From: Cytophagales bacterium
GTDB lineage: Bacteria; Bacteroidota; Bacteroidia; Cytophagales; CCMP332
DNA length: 50,561 bases
Assembly (NCBI GenBank): GCA_028279065.1
Contig: JANQSY010000054.1
Location: 1-50,561, forward strand
Reading direction: 5' to 3'
In this document: positions 1 to 8,655 of the stretch, piece after piece
Layout of the letters: every line of letters starts with the position of its first letter
Position numbering within the stretch: position 1 is the stretch's first letter
Made by a program: the position numbers and the translations under genes
Notes under the pieces: model-generated
The model's database searches: none
What the model was told of the DNA's origin: nothing
Seen by the model: only the letters and a program-made list of their open reading frames with translations

Positions 1-2108
1 GCAAATGTCCCTCGGTACGCCGCACTTCCATTGTGATTATCAACTGAAATATAGAACGTATCCCCTGGGGTCAGGCTCACCGCGTTCATTACAATATCGC
101 TGTACTGTGAAGTGTATCTCTCACAAGCAATCTGTGAACTCAAATCGGAATTCCATAGTGCTGCATAGCCATATCTTAATGTCCCCTCTAACCCTCCTGT
201 TCTTATTTCGATCCTTGCCTGGGTAGTTGTTGCTACAAAGCCGAACCAGCGATTGCTCCCACCAGTGGTATTCCAACAGGAACCAGGACTTTGGTCCGAG
301 GTGGCTTGTGAGGTAGTATAAACCGCATTTGGTGAGCATGTGTTTCTAAGGGAATCCACAAAAATGGCACCCTCGAAAAAATCATAATCTACCTCATCCG
401 AAAGACATAATGCGAAAGTTCCCCTGTAAGCTGTACTACCGTTATGATTATCAACCTGGATGTAGAAAGTGTCACCCACCGTAAGACCAACTGCATTCAT
501 TGAGAGATCAGAGTATTGACCTGTATACTGTTGACAAGCAAGCTCTGAACTTAAATCAGAATTATACAAGGCCACATAGGCATATCGGATCGTTCCCTGT
601 AACCCCCCTGTAAGGACTTCAATTTTTATCTGTGAACTTGTAGCCACAAAAGCAAACCAGCGGTTGCTTCCACCGGCGGTATTCCAGCAGGTCCCAGGGG
701 TTTCATCGGCGGTCGCCTGAGAAGTAGTATATGATGCGTCCGGTGAGCAGGTATTAATCAATGAATCAACAAATATGGCGGATTCGTAGAAATCATAATC
801 TGAAGTGCTTGAAAGGCACAAAGCAAATGATCCTCGGTAGGCAGCGCTACCATTGTGGTTGTCGACCTGAATGTAAAATGTATCTCCCACTGTTAGCCCA
901 ACTGCACTCATTGTAAGGTCGGAATACTGACCTGTGTAAGTTTCACAAGCTAATTCAGTACTCAGATCGGAATTATACAATGCTGTATAGGCATATCTCA
1001 GTGTTCCTTGAGATCCTCCCGTTAAAACCTCTATTGTCACTGATGTGGATGTGGCGACGAAAGCAAACCAACGATTGCTACCCCCAGCAGTATTCCAGCA
1101 ACTGCCCGGTGTCTGGTCTCCAGTTGCCTGGGAAGTGGTATAAGAGGCATCAGGTGAGCAATTATCCATGAGGGAATCCACAAATATTGCCGATTCATAA
1201 AAGTCATAATCGGACGTACTTGAGAGGCAAAGAGCAAAACTTCCTCTATATGCTGTACTTCCGTTGTGGTTGTCAACCTGGATGTAAAATGTATCTCCGA
1301 CCGTAAGTCCTACGGCACTCATAGAAAGATCTGAGTACTGGCCGGTATATGTTTCGCAAGCTATCTGTGTGCTAAGGTCGGAGTTATAGAGGGCTGTATA
1401 AGCATACCTAAGGGTACCTTGAGCCCCGCCCGTCAAAATATCAACGGTTACGGAAGATGAGGTGGCAACAAAAGCGAACCATCTATTGCTCCCCCCCGTG
1501 GTATTCCAACAGGTTCCATTTGATTGATCGGAGGAAGCGTATTCCGTTGAAAAAATCCCGTTTTGGGAGCAGGCATCCATCAGGGAGTCAACGAAGATTG
1601 CCCCTTCTAAATAATCATAAGAAGCGGAGCTATCCAGACAGATCTGGAATGTTCCGCGATAGGCCGTGCTTCCATTATGATTATCTACGGAAATAAAGTA
1701 CCTGTTTCCTGGAGTAAGACCTACATAACTCATCTCAAGATCGGAAAACTGACCTGTATATCGCTCACAGGCCAATTGTGAAACAGTATCAGTGTCCCAA
1801 AGAGCTACATAGGAGTATCTTAAAGTCCCCTGTGATCCACCTGTATTTATTGTGACTGTTACCTCTGATGTGGGAGCAGTAAACCAAAACCATACATTGC
1901 TCCCGCCAGCTGTGTTCCAGCAGGATCCAGAATTTTTGTCAGAAGTTGCAGCAACTGTAGTATAAGCCGCATTTGCCGAGCAACCAGGGCTGTTAACAAG
2001 AGCCGTTACGTCAATGGCATTTACTGCATTGTCGTTGACGGGCTGGGCATATATAATTCCAGTACAAGCCAGGAAAGCCAAAACGGTTGAAAGGAAATAT
2101 TTTGACAT
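1..2108 (-). CDS. Secreted protein of five 137-residue tandem modules (3' end cut by window edge)
   Basis: The frame opens at the ATG at 2108 with a clear signal peptide (MSKYFLSTVLAFLACTGIIYAQ) and stays open to base 1, giving about 702 visible residues. The rest consists of five tandem modules marked by CWNT[AT]GGSN[RV]W near residues 65, 202, 339, 476 and 613. Each module also has a DNHNGS element followed by a Y-R-G segment, and four conserved cysteines (before CWNT, in CWNT, in the L/I-A-C-E/Q segment, and in the I/L-C-L segment). The pattern suggests an all-beta, PPC-like extracellular domain, possibly disulfide-linked; that is inference. A T9SS sorting domain would be expected beyond the window. 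Function is unknown; adhesion or carbohydrate binding is only a guess. Confidence 0.85.
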   Translation of the reverse strand, partial: MSKYFLSTVLAFLACTGIIYAQPVNDNAVNAIDVTALVNSPGCSANAAYTTVAATSDKNSGSCWNTAGGSNVWFWFTAPTSEVTVTINTGGSQGTLRYSYVALWDTDTVSQLACERYTGQFSDLEMSYVGLTPGNRYFISVDNHNGSTAYRGTFQICLDSSASYDYLEGAIFVDSLMDACSQNGIFSTEYASSDQSNGTCWNTTGGSNRWFAFVATSSSVTVDILTGGAQGTLRYAYTALYNSDLSTQIACETYTGQYSDLSMSAVGLTVGDTFYIQVDNHNGSTAYRGSFALCLSSTSDYDFYESAIFVDSLMDNCSPDASYTTSQATGDQTPGSCWNTAGGSNRWFAFVATSTSVTIEVLTGGSQGTLRYAYTALYNSDLSTELACETYTGQYSDLTMSAVGLTVGDTFYIQVDNHNGSAAYRGSFALCLSSTSDYDFYESAIFVDSLINTCSPDASYTTSQATADETPGTCWNTAGGSNRWFAFVATSSQIKIEVLTGGLQGTIRYAYVALYNSDLSSELACQQYTGQYSDLSMNAVGLTVGDTFYIQVDNHNGSTAYRGTFALCLSDEVDYDFFEGAIFVDSLRNTCSPNAVYTTSQATSDQSPGSCWNTTGGSNRWFGFVATTTQARIEIRTGGLEGTLRYGYAALWNSDLSSQIACERYTSQYSDIVMNAVSLTPGDTFYISVDNHNGSAAYRGTF

Positions 2109-2362
2109 CTTGTAAAGTATTATTCCGGGTATTTGACTATTTCAGCTAAATATACCACTAGTTGGAGGTTTATCTCCTTGATTTCTAGGGTATTTATCCC
2201 CATTTATATACGGTATTAGGTCAAAAAGGTTAGCAGAAAGCCAAAAAACAGCTATAAATTGAATCTTGCTGCAAAATTAGTCCATTAGTAAGACATCTTC
2301 TAAAGACCCCCTGCCAAATCTTATCATCCTTTACCTAACATGAAATGCTTATTGAAACCGCT
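2109..2362. other. Intergenic stretch between two minus-strand genes
   Basis: This 254-bp AT-rich stretch holds no convincing ORF. A minus-strand TAATTTTG at 2272-2279 fits the Bacteroidota -7 box but would give a leader of about 160 nt for the repeat protein, and no TTG is correctly spaced. Nothing else is recognised. Confidence 0.5.
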
Positions 2363-2710
2363 TCAGGCTTTCTTTTTCTTGCTTGATCTGGCCTTAGGGT
2401 TAAACTCCAGACATTGATCTATCCATCTTTCAAGGTCCTCTTCTTGGTCAATTCCTTCAGGTTCAACCAAAATATAACCCTTCATTGGCCTGCCTGTAAA
2501 GTCCATTTGTCTGGCTCCGGGTTGGTTTAGGGCTTTTTCATATTGCTGGGGGTCTATCCTGGCCATCAAAGAATCCTTTATCACACCCACACACATTTTG
2601 TCATCCACCATATAACAAAGGCCGCCCATCATCTTTTTGGCCTCAAAAGGAACCTTTTTATTCTCAAGTATCCTTGAAATTCTTTCTTCAAGGTATTCAT
2701 CATAAGGCAT
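2363..2710 (-). CDS. TfoX N-terminal domain family protein
   Basis: A small cytosolic protein of about 115 residues. The segment with KKMMGGLCYMVDDKMCVGV and the following LMARIDP is the TfoX N-terminal (Sxy-like) signature, a domain often found alone in Bacteroidota with no proven role. The tail is lysine-rich (SSKKKKA). I chose the ATG at 2710 over the TTG at 2716 because a -7 box (TAGATTTG, 2721 to 2714 on this strand) ends three bases before that ATG, so the mRNA may be leaderless. It diverges from the peroxidase gene. Family is fairly sure; function is not. Confidence 0.8.
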   Translation of the reverse strand: MPYDEYLEERISRILENKKVPFEAKKMMGGLCYMVDDKMCVGVIKDSLMARIDPQQYEKALNQPGARQMDFTGRPMKGYILVEPEGIDQEEDLERWIDQCLEFNPKARSSKKKKA

Positions 2711-2713
2711 AAT

Positions 2714-2721
2714 CAAATCTA
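2714..2721 (-). promoter_or_regulatory. -7 promoter box of the TfoX-like gene
   Basis: On the minus strand the sequence is TAGATTTG, matching TAnnTTTG. A TTG at 2747-2745 lies 23 bp upstream, at the upper limit of the usual 17-23 bp spacing. The box ends 3 nt before the ATG at 2710, so transcription would begin about at the start codon. Confidence 0.5.
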
Positions 2722-2754
2722 ATCATTTAGAAATTCGAAAAACTCAAAGAGGCA

Positions 2755-2762
2755 TAGATTTG
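2755..2762 (+). promoter_or_regulatory. -7 promoter box of the cytochrome-c peroxidase gene
   Basis: TAGATTTG matches TAnnTTTG and lies 23 bp before the ATG at 2786. No TTG lies at the proper distance upstream (TTC is present). The same box sequence serves the divergent TfoX-like gene. Confidence 0.45.
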
Positions 2763-2785
2763 TTATCACTTAAACACTCTGCACG

Positions 2786-3865
2786 ATGACCAAGACCTTT
2801 CAATTCAGCCTCCTGATTTTCATATTTATTTTTTCCTGCTCTGATAAGCAACCAAATAAGGCTCAGCAACAAGCCAAGGAGTATGCGGAAGCCTATGAGA
2901 TCGATGAACGGATCTATGAGCAAGTTACAAGGACATTTTCTTCCATTTCCGAACCGAAACCGATTGCAAATGATCCCAGGATATCAGAGAAGGTGAAGCT
3001 GGGAAAGATCCTTTACTATGATACCAGGCTTTCCAAAGAGGGAAACATCAGTTGTAATTCTTGTCATGATCTCTCAACATTTGGAGTGGATAACCTGCCC
3101 ACCTCTCCAGGTGATGCCGGAGAACATGGGGACAGGAATTCACCTACAGTCCTAAATGCTGCACTCCATACCAGTCAGTTCTGGGATGGAAGAGCCAAGG
3201 ATGTAGAAGAGCAGGCAGGAATGCCTATCCTGAATCCGGCGGAAATGGCGATTCCTTCTGAAGAATTTTTGATCGATAGATTAAATGGGATCGAGCTCTA
3301 TCAAAGCCTTTTTTCTTCGGCATTTCCAAATTCTTCTGATGCAATCTCTTACGAAAATCTTAAGACCGCTATCGGGGCTTTTGAACGGACCCTTATCACC
3401 CCTTCGGCTTTTGATGAGTATCTAAATGGAAAGAAAGGAGCGCTGACTCTGCAGCAAAAGAAGGGATTGTCAACCTTTATAGAGGTAGGTTGCATCACAT
3501 GCCACACAGGCCCCATGGTTGGAGGTAATCTGTTTCAAAAATTTGGTGTCCACTATGATTACTGGGAGTTCACTCAAAGCGACAATATTGATGAGGGAAA
3601 ATTCAAAATAACGGGTAATGAAGCGGACCGCTATGTATTCAAAGTTCCAACCCTCAGAAACGTTACCAAAACCGCTCCATACTTTCATGACGGCAGTGTT
3701 GATAACCTTTTTGAAGCGATCAAGATCATGGCCAGGGTTAACCTGAACAAGGATCTGCAACCCAGTGAAATCGAAAACATTATATCCTTCATGGAATCTC
3801 TTGAGGGAATGCCAAAAAGCGACTGGGCAACTTTTCCTGAAGAACTTGCTCAAAGCCAAGGATAA
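2786..3865 (+). CDS. Di-heme cytochrome c peroxidase (CcpA/MauG family) lipoprotein
   Basis: A periplasmic peroxidase-like protein of 359 residues, expected to reduce H2O2 with electrons from small cytochromes or quinol. A lipoprotein signal ends at Cys18 (IFSC-SD), so it is membrane-anchored. Two heme-attachment motifs are visible: CNSCH at residues 90-94 and CITCH at 236-240, the layout of bacterial di-heme peroxidases. Other family segments include FWDGRA (132-137), LNPAEM (149-154), and VPTLRNV followed by APYFHDGS (287-304). The length is normal for the family. It is monocistronic or pairs with the DUF4136 gene 38 bp downstream, which has its own possible promoter. Confidence 0.93.
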   Translation: MTKTFQFSLLIFIFIFSCSDKQPNKAQQQAKEYAEAYEIDERIYEQVTRTFSSISEPKPIANDPRISEKVKLGKILYYDTRLSKEGNISCNSCHDLSTFGVDNLPTSPGDAGEHGDRNSPTVLNAALHTSQFWDGRAKDVEEQAGMPILNPAEMAIPSEEFLIDRLNGIELYQSLFSSAFPNSSDAISYENLKTAIGAFERTLITPSAFDEYLNGKKGALTLQQKKGLSTFIEVGCITCHTGPMVGGNLFQKFGVHYDYWEFTQSDNIDEGKFKITGNEADRYVFKVPTLRNVTKTAPYFHDGSVDNLFEAIKIMARVNLNKDLQPSEIENIISFMESLEGMPKSDWATFPEELAQSQG

Positions 3866-3881
3866 ATATTGAAGGTTCTTC

Positions 3882-3889
3882 TAAATTTG
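3882..3889 (+). promoter_or_regulatory. Possible -7 promoter box of the DUF4136 gene
   Basis: TAAATTTG matches TAnnTTTG and lies 14 bp before the ATG at 3904. No correctly spaced TTG is visible, so this is tentative. Confidence 0.35.
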
Positions 3890-3903
3890 TAAAAAACAGC
3901 CCC

Positions 3904-4422
3904 ATGAGAAAATCACTCTTAAGCCTCCTTATTGTTCTATTTCTTTTTTCATGTGAGTCGATCAAGATCACTACTGACTATGATAAAACTGCTGACTTCA
4001 GCAAGTACAAAACCTATCAATTTGATCATAGGGTGAATGAGCTTCCGCTGAATGATCTTAACAAGAACAGATTATTGACCGCTATCGAGAATCAGTTAAA
4101 TGAGAAAGGACTGACAAAGGCCGATAATCCGGACCTATTTGTTGACGTGGTGTTAACTGCAAAGCAGGAGCAAAATACCTATGCCTCAACCAATTACTAT
4201 GGCGGTGGGTATAGATATGGATATGGAGGAATGAGTACTACAGATATTAACACGGTCACCTATGTGGTAGGCACATTGTTCATAGATCTCATAGATGCTG
4301 AGAAGAAGCAGCTTGTTTGGCAGGGAAGGGGTGAAGGGACCATTGATGAGGACACCAATGACAGAGAGAAAAACATCAATGATGCAGTAAGAAAGATCTT
4401 CTACTATTACCCGCCAAAATAA
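3904..4422 (+). CDS. DUF4136 lipoprotein
   Basis: A 172-residue lipoprotein with its signal ending at Cys17 (FLFSC-ES). The segment from ITTDYDKTADFSKYKTYQFD is the typical opening of DUF4136, a family of envelope lipoproteins in Proteobacteria and Bacteroidota. A glycine/tyrosine-rich loop (YYGGGYRYGYGG) precedes the final strands that end in LVWQGRGEG. Function is unknown. It is convergent with lysA, four bases apart. Confidence 0.88.
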   Translation: MRKSLLSLLIVLFLFSCESIKITTDYDKTADFSKYKTYQFDHRVNELPLNDLNKNRLLTAIENQLNEKGLTKADNPDLFVDVVLTAKQEQNTYASTNYYGGGYRYGYGGMSTTDINTVTYVVGTLFIDLIDAEKKQLVWQGRGEGTIDEDTNDREKNINDAVRKIFYYYPPK

Positions 4423-4426
4423 GAGC

Positions 4427-5626
4427 CTAGCTAGTCAACTCCATTTGAGTTGCCAAAAGGTCCTCAAGGCTTTCTCTTCGTCTGATTAGTTGCGCCTTTC
4501 CATCCTTTACCAATACCTCTGCAGGCTTTAGCCTTGAGTTATAGTTGGAGGCCATTGAAAAACAATAGGCGCCTGCATTCTTAAAGCATAAGAGATCTCC
4601 TTTTCTTACTTCGGTTATAAATCTATCCTGGGCAAAGGTGTCTGTTTCACATATGTATCCCACCACGGTATAGACCTTTTTTTCGCCTTCAGGATTCGAA
4701 AGATTCTCAATCTGATGATATGCATCATAGAACATAGGTCGAATAAAGTGATTGAATCCTGAATCAATTCCCACAAAAACGCAAGATGTGGTTTGCTTAA
4801 CAAGGTTGACTTTTGAAACAAAGCTTCCCGAGTTGCTGACCAGGAATTTTCCTGGTTCAAAACAAAGCTGGTAATCCTTATCCTGCTCCTTGCAGAATTC
4901 AAGAAAGACTTTCGAGAATTTTCTTCCAAAAACCTCCAGATTGGTTTCAGCATCTCCTTCCTTGTATCTGACCTTAAAGCCACTGCCAAAATCAATGAAT
5001 TTTACAGTTTCAAACTCTTTGACCACATCAAAGATCAACTCCGCAGCTCGGATGAAAATATCCGGATCGATTATATCAGAGCCGGTGTGTGTATGAATTC
5101 CTTCTACATTAATTCCAAGTTTTTGGATCAACCTTTTAAGAAGAGGGAGTTGGTGAATTGATATACCGAACTTTGAGTCAATATGGCCCACTGAAATATT
5201 CCTGTTTCCACCGGCCATGAGGTGTGGATTTATCCTTACCCAAAGTGAAATTCCAGGATATTTCATTCCCAGGTATTCCAATGTAGGCAGGTTGTCAACG
5301 TTTATGATCACTCCGAGATCAATGGCTTCCTCATATTCTGATTCAGAAATACAATTCGGGGTAAAAAGGATGTCCCTTGGATCAAAACCTGCTTTTAACC
5401 CAAGTTTTACCTCTTGTATCGAAACACAATCCAATGAGGCCCCATACGAATTGAATAGTTTGAGAATAGAGATATTGCTTAGTGCTTTGCAGGCATAAAA
5501 GACCTTTACAGCAAGATCCGGAAACGAATCCTTAAACCCGTAGTAGTTTTCCTTTATGACCTTCTCATCATATACATACAAGGGAGAGCCAAATGATTCG
5601 GCAATTTCTTTTAAATCTGAGTGCAT
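4427..5626 (-). CDS. lysA: Diaminopimelate decarboxylase
   Basis: A PLP enzyme that decarboxylates meso-diaminopimelate to L-lysine, the last step of lysine synthesis. The fold-III decarboxylase signatures are in order: FYACKA with the PLP lysine (K47 from the chosen start), HTHTGSD at 178-184, a glycine-rich FGSGF, FEPGK at 256-260 and CETDTFAQDR from 326, which supplies the active-site Cys. The length of 399 residues is normal. I prefer the ATG at 5626; the open frame also allows a TTG eight codons upstream. It is divergent from a histidine kinase, and the region between them holds inverted repeats. Confidence 0.93.
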   Translation of the reverse strand: MHSDLKEIAESFGSPLYVYDEKVIKENYYGFKDSFPDLAVKVFYACKALSNISILKLFNSYGASLDCVSIQEVKLGLKAGFDPRDILFTPNCISESEYEEAIDLGVIINVDNLPTLEYLGMKYPGISLWVRINPHLMAGGNRNISVGHIDSKFGISIHQLPLLKRLIQKLGINVEGIHTHTGSDIIDPDIFIRAAELIFDVVKEFETVKFIDFGSGFKVRYKEGDAETNLEVFGRKFSKVFLEFCKEQDKDYQLCFEPGKFLVSNSGSFVSKVNLVKQTTSCVFVGIDSGFNHFIRPMFYDAYHQIENLSNPEGEKKVYTVVGYICETDTFAQDRFITEVRKGDLLCFKNAGAYCFSMASNYNSRLKPAEVLVKDGKAQLIRRRESLEDLLATQMELTS

Positions 5627-5670
5627 TGATTCAATATGAAAAAAATGCAAATACTTTCAAATATTTCAGA

Positions 5671-5777
5671 ACATGGGAAGGTGAAATACTCTAGGTATTC
5701 CATGTGCCTTTTTATACTATTCAGCACTTTTTCGGCATTTTAGCAACAACACCTTTTTCTAAATTGCATAGTATAAA
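5671..5777. promoter_or_regulatory. Inverted repeats in the lysA / histidine-kinase divergent region
   Basis: Two dyads are visible. ACATGG (5671-5676) pairs with CCATGT (5700-5705), enclosing AATAC/GTATT (5685-5689, 5695-5699). TTTATACTAT (5711-5720) is perfectly inverted as ATAGTATAAA (5768-5777). They could be regulator sites or RNA hairpins. No canonical TAnnTTTG is seen for either gene. Confidence 0.4.
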
Positions 5778-5798
5778 TTTTGCCTTAGGGAAACTACT

Positions 5799-7148
5799 AT
5801 GGATTGGGCTCATAGGATAAAGAAATACTTTCTAAGGGATAATTATCCTGACCCTACGGAGAACCGTAAGATCACCCTTACCTTCTATCTCCTGATTTTC
5901 GGGGGTTTGGCAACTCTCATATTGCCTTTCATTTATGTTGCAATTGGATTTAATGAAGGTTTGGTTTTTTCAACCGCTGCTACCGCTATGGCCGTAGCGA
6001 TGCTCTATGGAATTAGACGTGGGGTGAATTACATCACCATGGGAAACTTCTGTGCTTTCTCTGTTATCCTTGATCTTGGGGCCCTGGTGGTTTTTACTGG
6101 AGGGATCCATTCTCCAGCCTTGATCTGGCTTCTGTTTGCCCCGATAACCGGCTACCTTCTCACCAATAACTTTTCCGGAAGGCTATGGTCCGTGGTTACT
6201 TTTCTTTTGGTTTTGACCCTGGCCCTTTTCCCCTTTTTTGGAATTGAGCTTCCCAATTTTATTTCTCCTCATTATTGGTCGGTAGTGATGCTTGCAAATT
6301 TCGTATTCAGTATTGGAACCTTGCTTTTCATTGTATTTTCTTATGAAAGCCAACAGGAAAAGGCGGTTCTCAAAATGGAGGAATTGAATAGGGAACTCCG
6401 CAAAAAATCCCGGGAAGCAGAAGATTTGAACAGAAACTTGGAACATAAGGTGGAAATTCGAACAAAGGAACTACGAAAGATGAATGAGGAACTGGACCAC
6501 TTCTCGTACAGCATTTCTCATAATCTAAGAGCTCCACTAACCTCTATTTTGGGTTTGGTTGACCTTATAGAAAAGGATCCCGAGAGTTCAAGGGAGTATC
6601 TTGATCTGATCAGGACCTCCACAACTAAATTGGATGAGACAATCCATACGATAAACACCTACCTAAAAGGCAACAGGTCCAATGGAGAACAAGCTCAAGT
6701 AGATATTGAAAAAGAGGTTAGGGGAATTATTGAAAGTCTTTCCTACAGTGAGAATGCAAAAAGCCTGGAATTTCTGATTGATGTTGAGCCTAGATTGGTT
6801 ATTTCAATCGATCAGGGAAAATTCCGAACTATTCTGTCCAACATCATCAATAATGCCATTAAGTACTCCGACCAGGACAAGGATGAGAGTTTTGTGAAAG
6901 TGGTTGCGGAGAAAAATGGGAGTGGAGTGTTAATATCTGTAAAGGACAATGGAATTGGTATCGAATCTGAGAAGAGAGAAAAGGTCTTTGAGATGTTTTA
7001 CAGGGGAACAGAGCTATCCAAAGGGGATGGCCTTGGATTATATATTGTTAAAGAGGCCATAGAGAGGTTAGGTGGATCAGTAGGGCTGGAATCGGAAAAG
7101 AGCCTGGGATCTACTTTTACCTTGAAATTTCCCGATCAAGGTTCCTGA
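5799..7148 (+). CDS. Membrane-bound sensor histidine kinase
   Basis: 449 residues. The first 185 hold about six hydrophobic segments (for example 28-50 and 130-148), a membrane sensor without a periplasmic domain. A charged coiled coil follows (185-232), then the HisKA dimerisation helix with SISHNLRAPL, phospho-acceptor H241. The ATPase domain shows N-box NIINNAIKYS, G1 box DNGIGI and G2 box GDGLGLYIVKEA. The signal is unknown. No response regulator lies next to it, so it is an orphan kinase here. Its end overlaps the convergent dioxygenase-like gene by 13 bp. Confidence 0.93.
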   Translation: MDWAHRIKKYFLRDNYPDPTENRKITLTFYLLIFGGLATLILPFIYVAIGFNEGLVFSTAATAMAVAMLYGIRRGVNYITMGNFCAFSVILDLGALVVFTGGIHSPALIWLLFAPITGYLLTNNFSGRLWSVVTFLLVLTLALFPFFGIELPNFISPHYWSVVMLANFVFSIGTLLFIVFSYESQQEKAVLKMEELNRELRKKSREAEDLNRNLEHKVEIRTKELRKMNEELDHFSYSISHNLRAPLTSILGLVDLIEKDPESSREYLDLIRTSTTKLDETIHTINTYLKGNRSNGEQAQVDIEKEVRGIIESLSYSENAKSLEFLIDVEPRLVISIDQGKFRTILSNIINNAIKYSDQDKDESFVKVVAEKNGSGVLISVKDNGIGIESEKREKVFEMFYRGTELSKGDGLGLYIVKEAIERLGGSVGLESEKSLGSTFTLKFPDQGS

Positions 7149-7798
7149 TAATCCGGAATATTCAGCCCCAGAATTATTTTTGGTCTTGTAACAAACCCTG
7201 AATCAGTTGTGTCCAGCTCTAAGATCCCAAGTCCTCCTCTTGCTGTTCTTGCATTTCTTGATCCAGGATCCAAAAAGGGATCACCCATGAATTCCCAGGC
7301 ATCGATATAATATTCACTAAACCCTTCCTCCTTCACTACCACATGGACATGAGACGGAATGCTAGAATTTGGATAGGCAGCTGGAAAAGAAGTATATATC
7401 TGGAATTTTCCGTTTTTGTCAGTCATGACCCAGCCCCTAAGTTTACCATGTCTTCTTCCTTGTGTCTGATCTGTTGCCTTTGAATAGATACCAAGGCTAT
7501 CCGTATGCCAGTAGTATATAATTACGCCAGAAACTGGATTGCCATTTTCCTGACTTTCAACCGACCCGTTTATAGTAAGTTTTTTTGAAGCTGTGTACCA
7601 ATCAAGGCTTGTGTCGATGGAATTGATCTGTTGGGGCATCCCTTCATAGATCAATTCGCAACCATCGCAAGGGCCGCCCACCCTTACTTCCTCCTCTATG
7701 GTTTCATTTTTTTGGACCCCATCCTCTCCACAGGAACCAAAAATAAGGATCCCTAAAAGCTGAGACAGGTGGACCCAAGGCCTTACTCGCTTACCCAT
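7136..7798 (-). CDS. Intradiol ring-cleavage dioxygenase-like lipoprotein
   Basis: 220 residues with a lipoprotein-type signal ending at Cys23 (IFGSC-GE). The C-terminal 140 residues match the protocatechuate/catechol intradiol dioxygenase fold: VSGVIIYYWHTDSLG with the first Tyr ligand, RGWVMTDKNGKF, then a Tyr in AAYPNS and the IPSHVHV pair of histidines. These would be the Tyr2His2 ligands of non-heme Fe(III). Cell-surface intradiol-like proteins are common in Bacteroidota and their substrates are unknown; a biopolymer-derived aromatic or a structural role are both possible. It overlaps the upstream sulfotransferase gene by 16 bp. Confidence 0.82.
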   Translation of the reverse strand: MGKRVRPWVHLSQLLGILIFGSCGEDGVQKNETIEEEVRVGGPCDGCELIYEGMPQQINSIDTSLDWYTASKKLTINGSVESQENGNPVSGVIIYYWHTDSLGIYSKATDQTQGRRHGKLRGWVMTDKNGKFQIYTSFPAAYPNSSIPSHVHVVVKEEGFSEYYIDAWEFMGDPFLDPGSRNARTARGGLGILELDTTDSGFVTRPKIILGLNIPDYQEP

Positions 7799-8613
7799 AA
7801 ATTATCTTTTTCATATTGCAGGGCTGTAAGGAGATTCGGGAATTCGCTATTAAAATGAGCTCTTAGGCTGGGCGTTAGGACGATTTTCCAATCCCCGCTT
7901 ACACCCTTGCGATAATGGGAGTTTTGATCTTCTTGCCCTTTCTTTCTTCCTTTAGAAAAACTTTGAAATGAAAACTCATCGTTAAGATTTCCCAATCTTG
8001 AACTTGTTATTCCTTTTCTGGGAAATCGAATCATCTTGTATGTTCCCAATGAGTGGCTTCCTCGGTTAAGAAATGTCCAAAAAGGTTCAAACCTAGAATA
8101 ATGGCTTAGTTCCAATTCCATGAAGCGAATAATCTCATTTATCCAAGTTCCGGGTTCTTTAATAAAATCCTCATATCGGATCTCAAGGATTTGATCATTT
8201 CCAAATTCCCAATTTTCCATGTGCTCGAAGAACTTTTTGTTGAATCTTAAGGTCTCCACCATGCCCTCCTCGAAATCTTTTTCCAGGATACTTTTTCTGA
8301 TCAAAGCAAGATCTTTCCAACCATCAATTGCATGTGTTTTTTTGTAGGAGAAATACGAGGATACCCAAATATCCCTGGGGTCTCTGATAACGTGGAAGGC
8401 CTTAAACTTTCGGTCAAGGCTTTTTACAGATGAAATTGAGGAATTTTGACTTATTATGAAATTGGGGTTTTCCCGATTAATAAGTTCTACCTTTCCCTTC
8501 ATAGAAATTTGACCATAGAAGTAGGTCTTTCCCATTTCAATTGCAATTCGACTTAGCAATCCTCCAAAAAATGTTGAAGCGGATTTAGGATGACCGAAAA
8601 AGCAATAGTGCAT
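7783..8613 (-). CDS. Sulfotransferase-family protein
   Basis: 276 residues, a PAPS-dependent sulfotransferase by sequence. FFGHPKSASTFFGGLL near the N-terminus is the 5'-phosphosulfate loop, and HVIRDPRDIWVSSYFSYKK around residue 75-93 is the 3'-phosphate region with the conserved Arg and Ser. DQILEIRYEDF and the late KGVSGDW segment (phosphate-binding) are also typical. No signal peptide is seen, so it is cytosolic. The acceptor is unknown. It forms a two-gene unit with the overlapping dioxygenase-like lipoprotein. Confidence 0.88.
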   Translation of the reverse strand: MHYCFFGHPKSASTFFGGLLSRIAIEMGKTYFYGQISMKGKVELINRENPNFIISQNSSISSVKSLDRKFKAFHVIRDPRDIWVSSYFSYKKTHAIDGWKDLALIRKSILEKDFEEGMVETLRFNKKFFEHMENWEFGNDQILEIRYEDFIKEPGTWINEIIRFMELELSHYSRFEPFWTFLNRGSHSLGTYKMIRFPRKGITSSRLGNLNDEFSFQSFSKGRKKGQEDQNSHYRKGVSGDWKIVLTPSLRAHFNSEFPNLLTALQYEKDNLWVSE

Positions 8614-8655
8614 TTTTGAACTTATTTATTGTATAGTGCAAATCGAAATGCTTTC

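Noticed and set aside
2272-2279. Promoter for the repeat protein
   Set aside because: The box is 160 bp upstream with no TTG at the proper distance.
5651-5670. Lysine riboswitch upstream of lysA
   Set aside because: The gap is too short and shows no L-box features.
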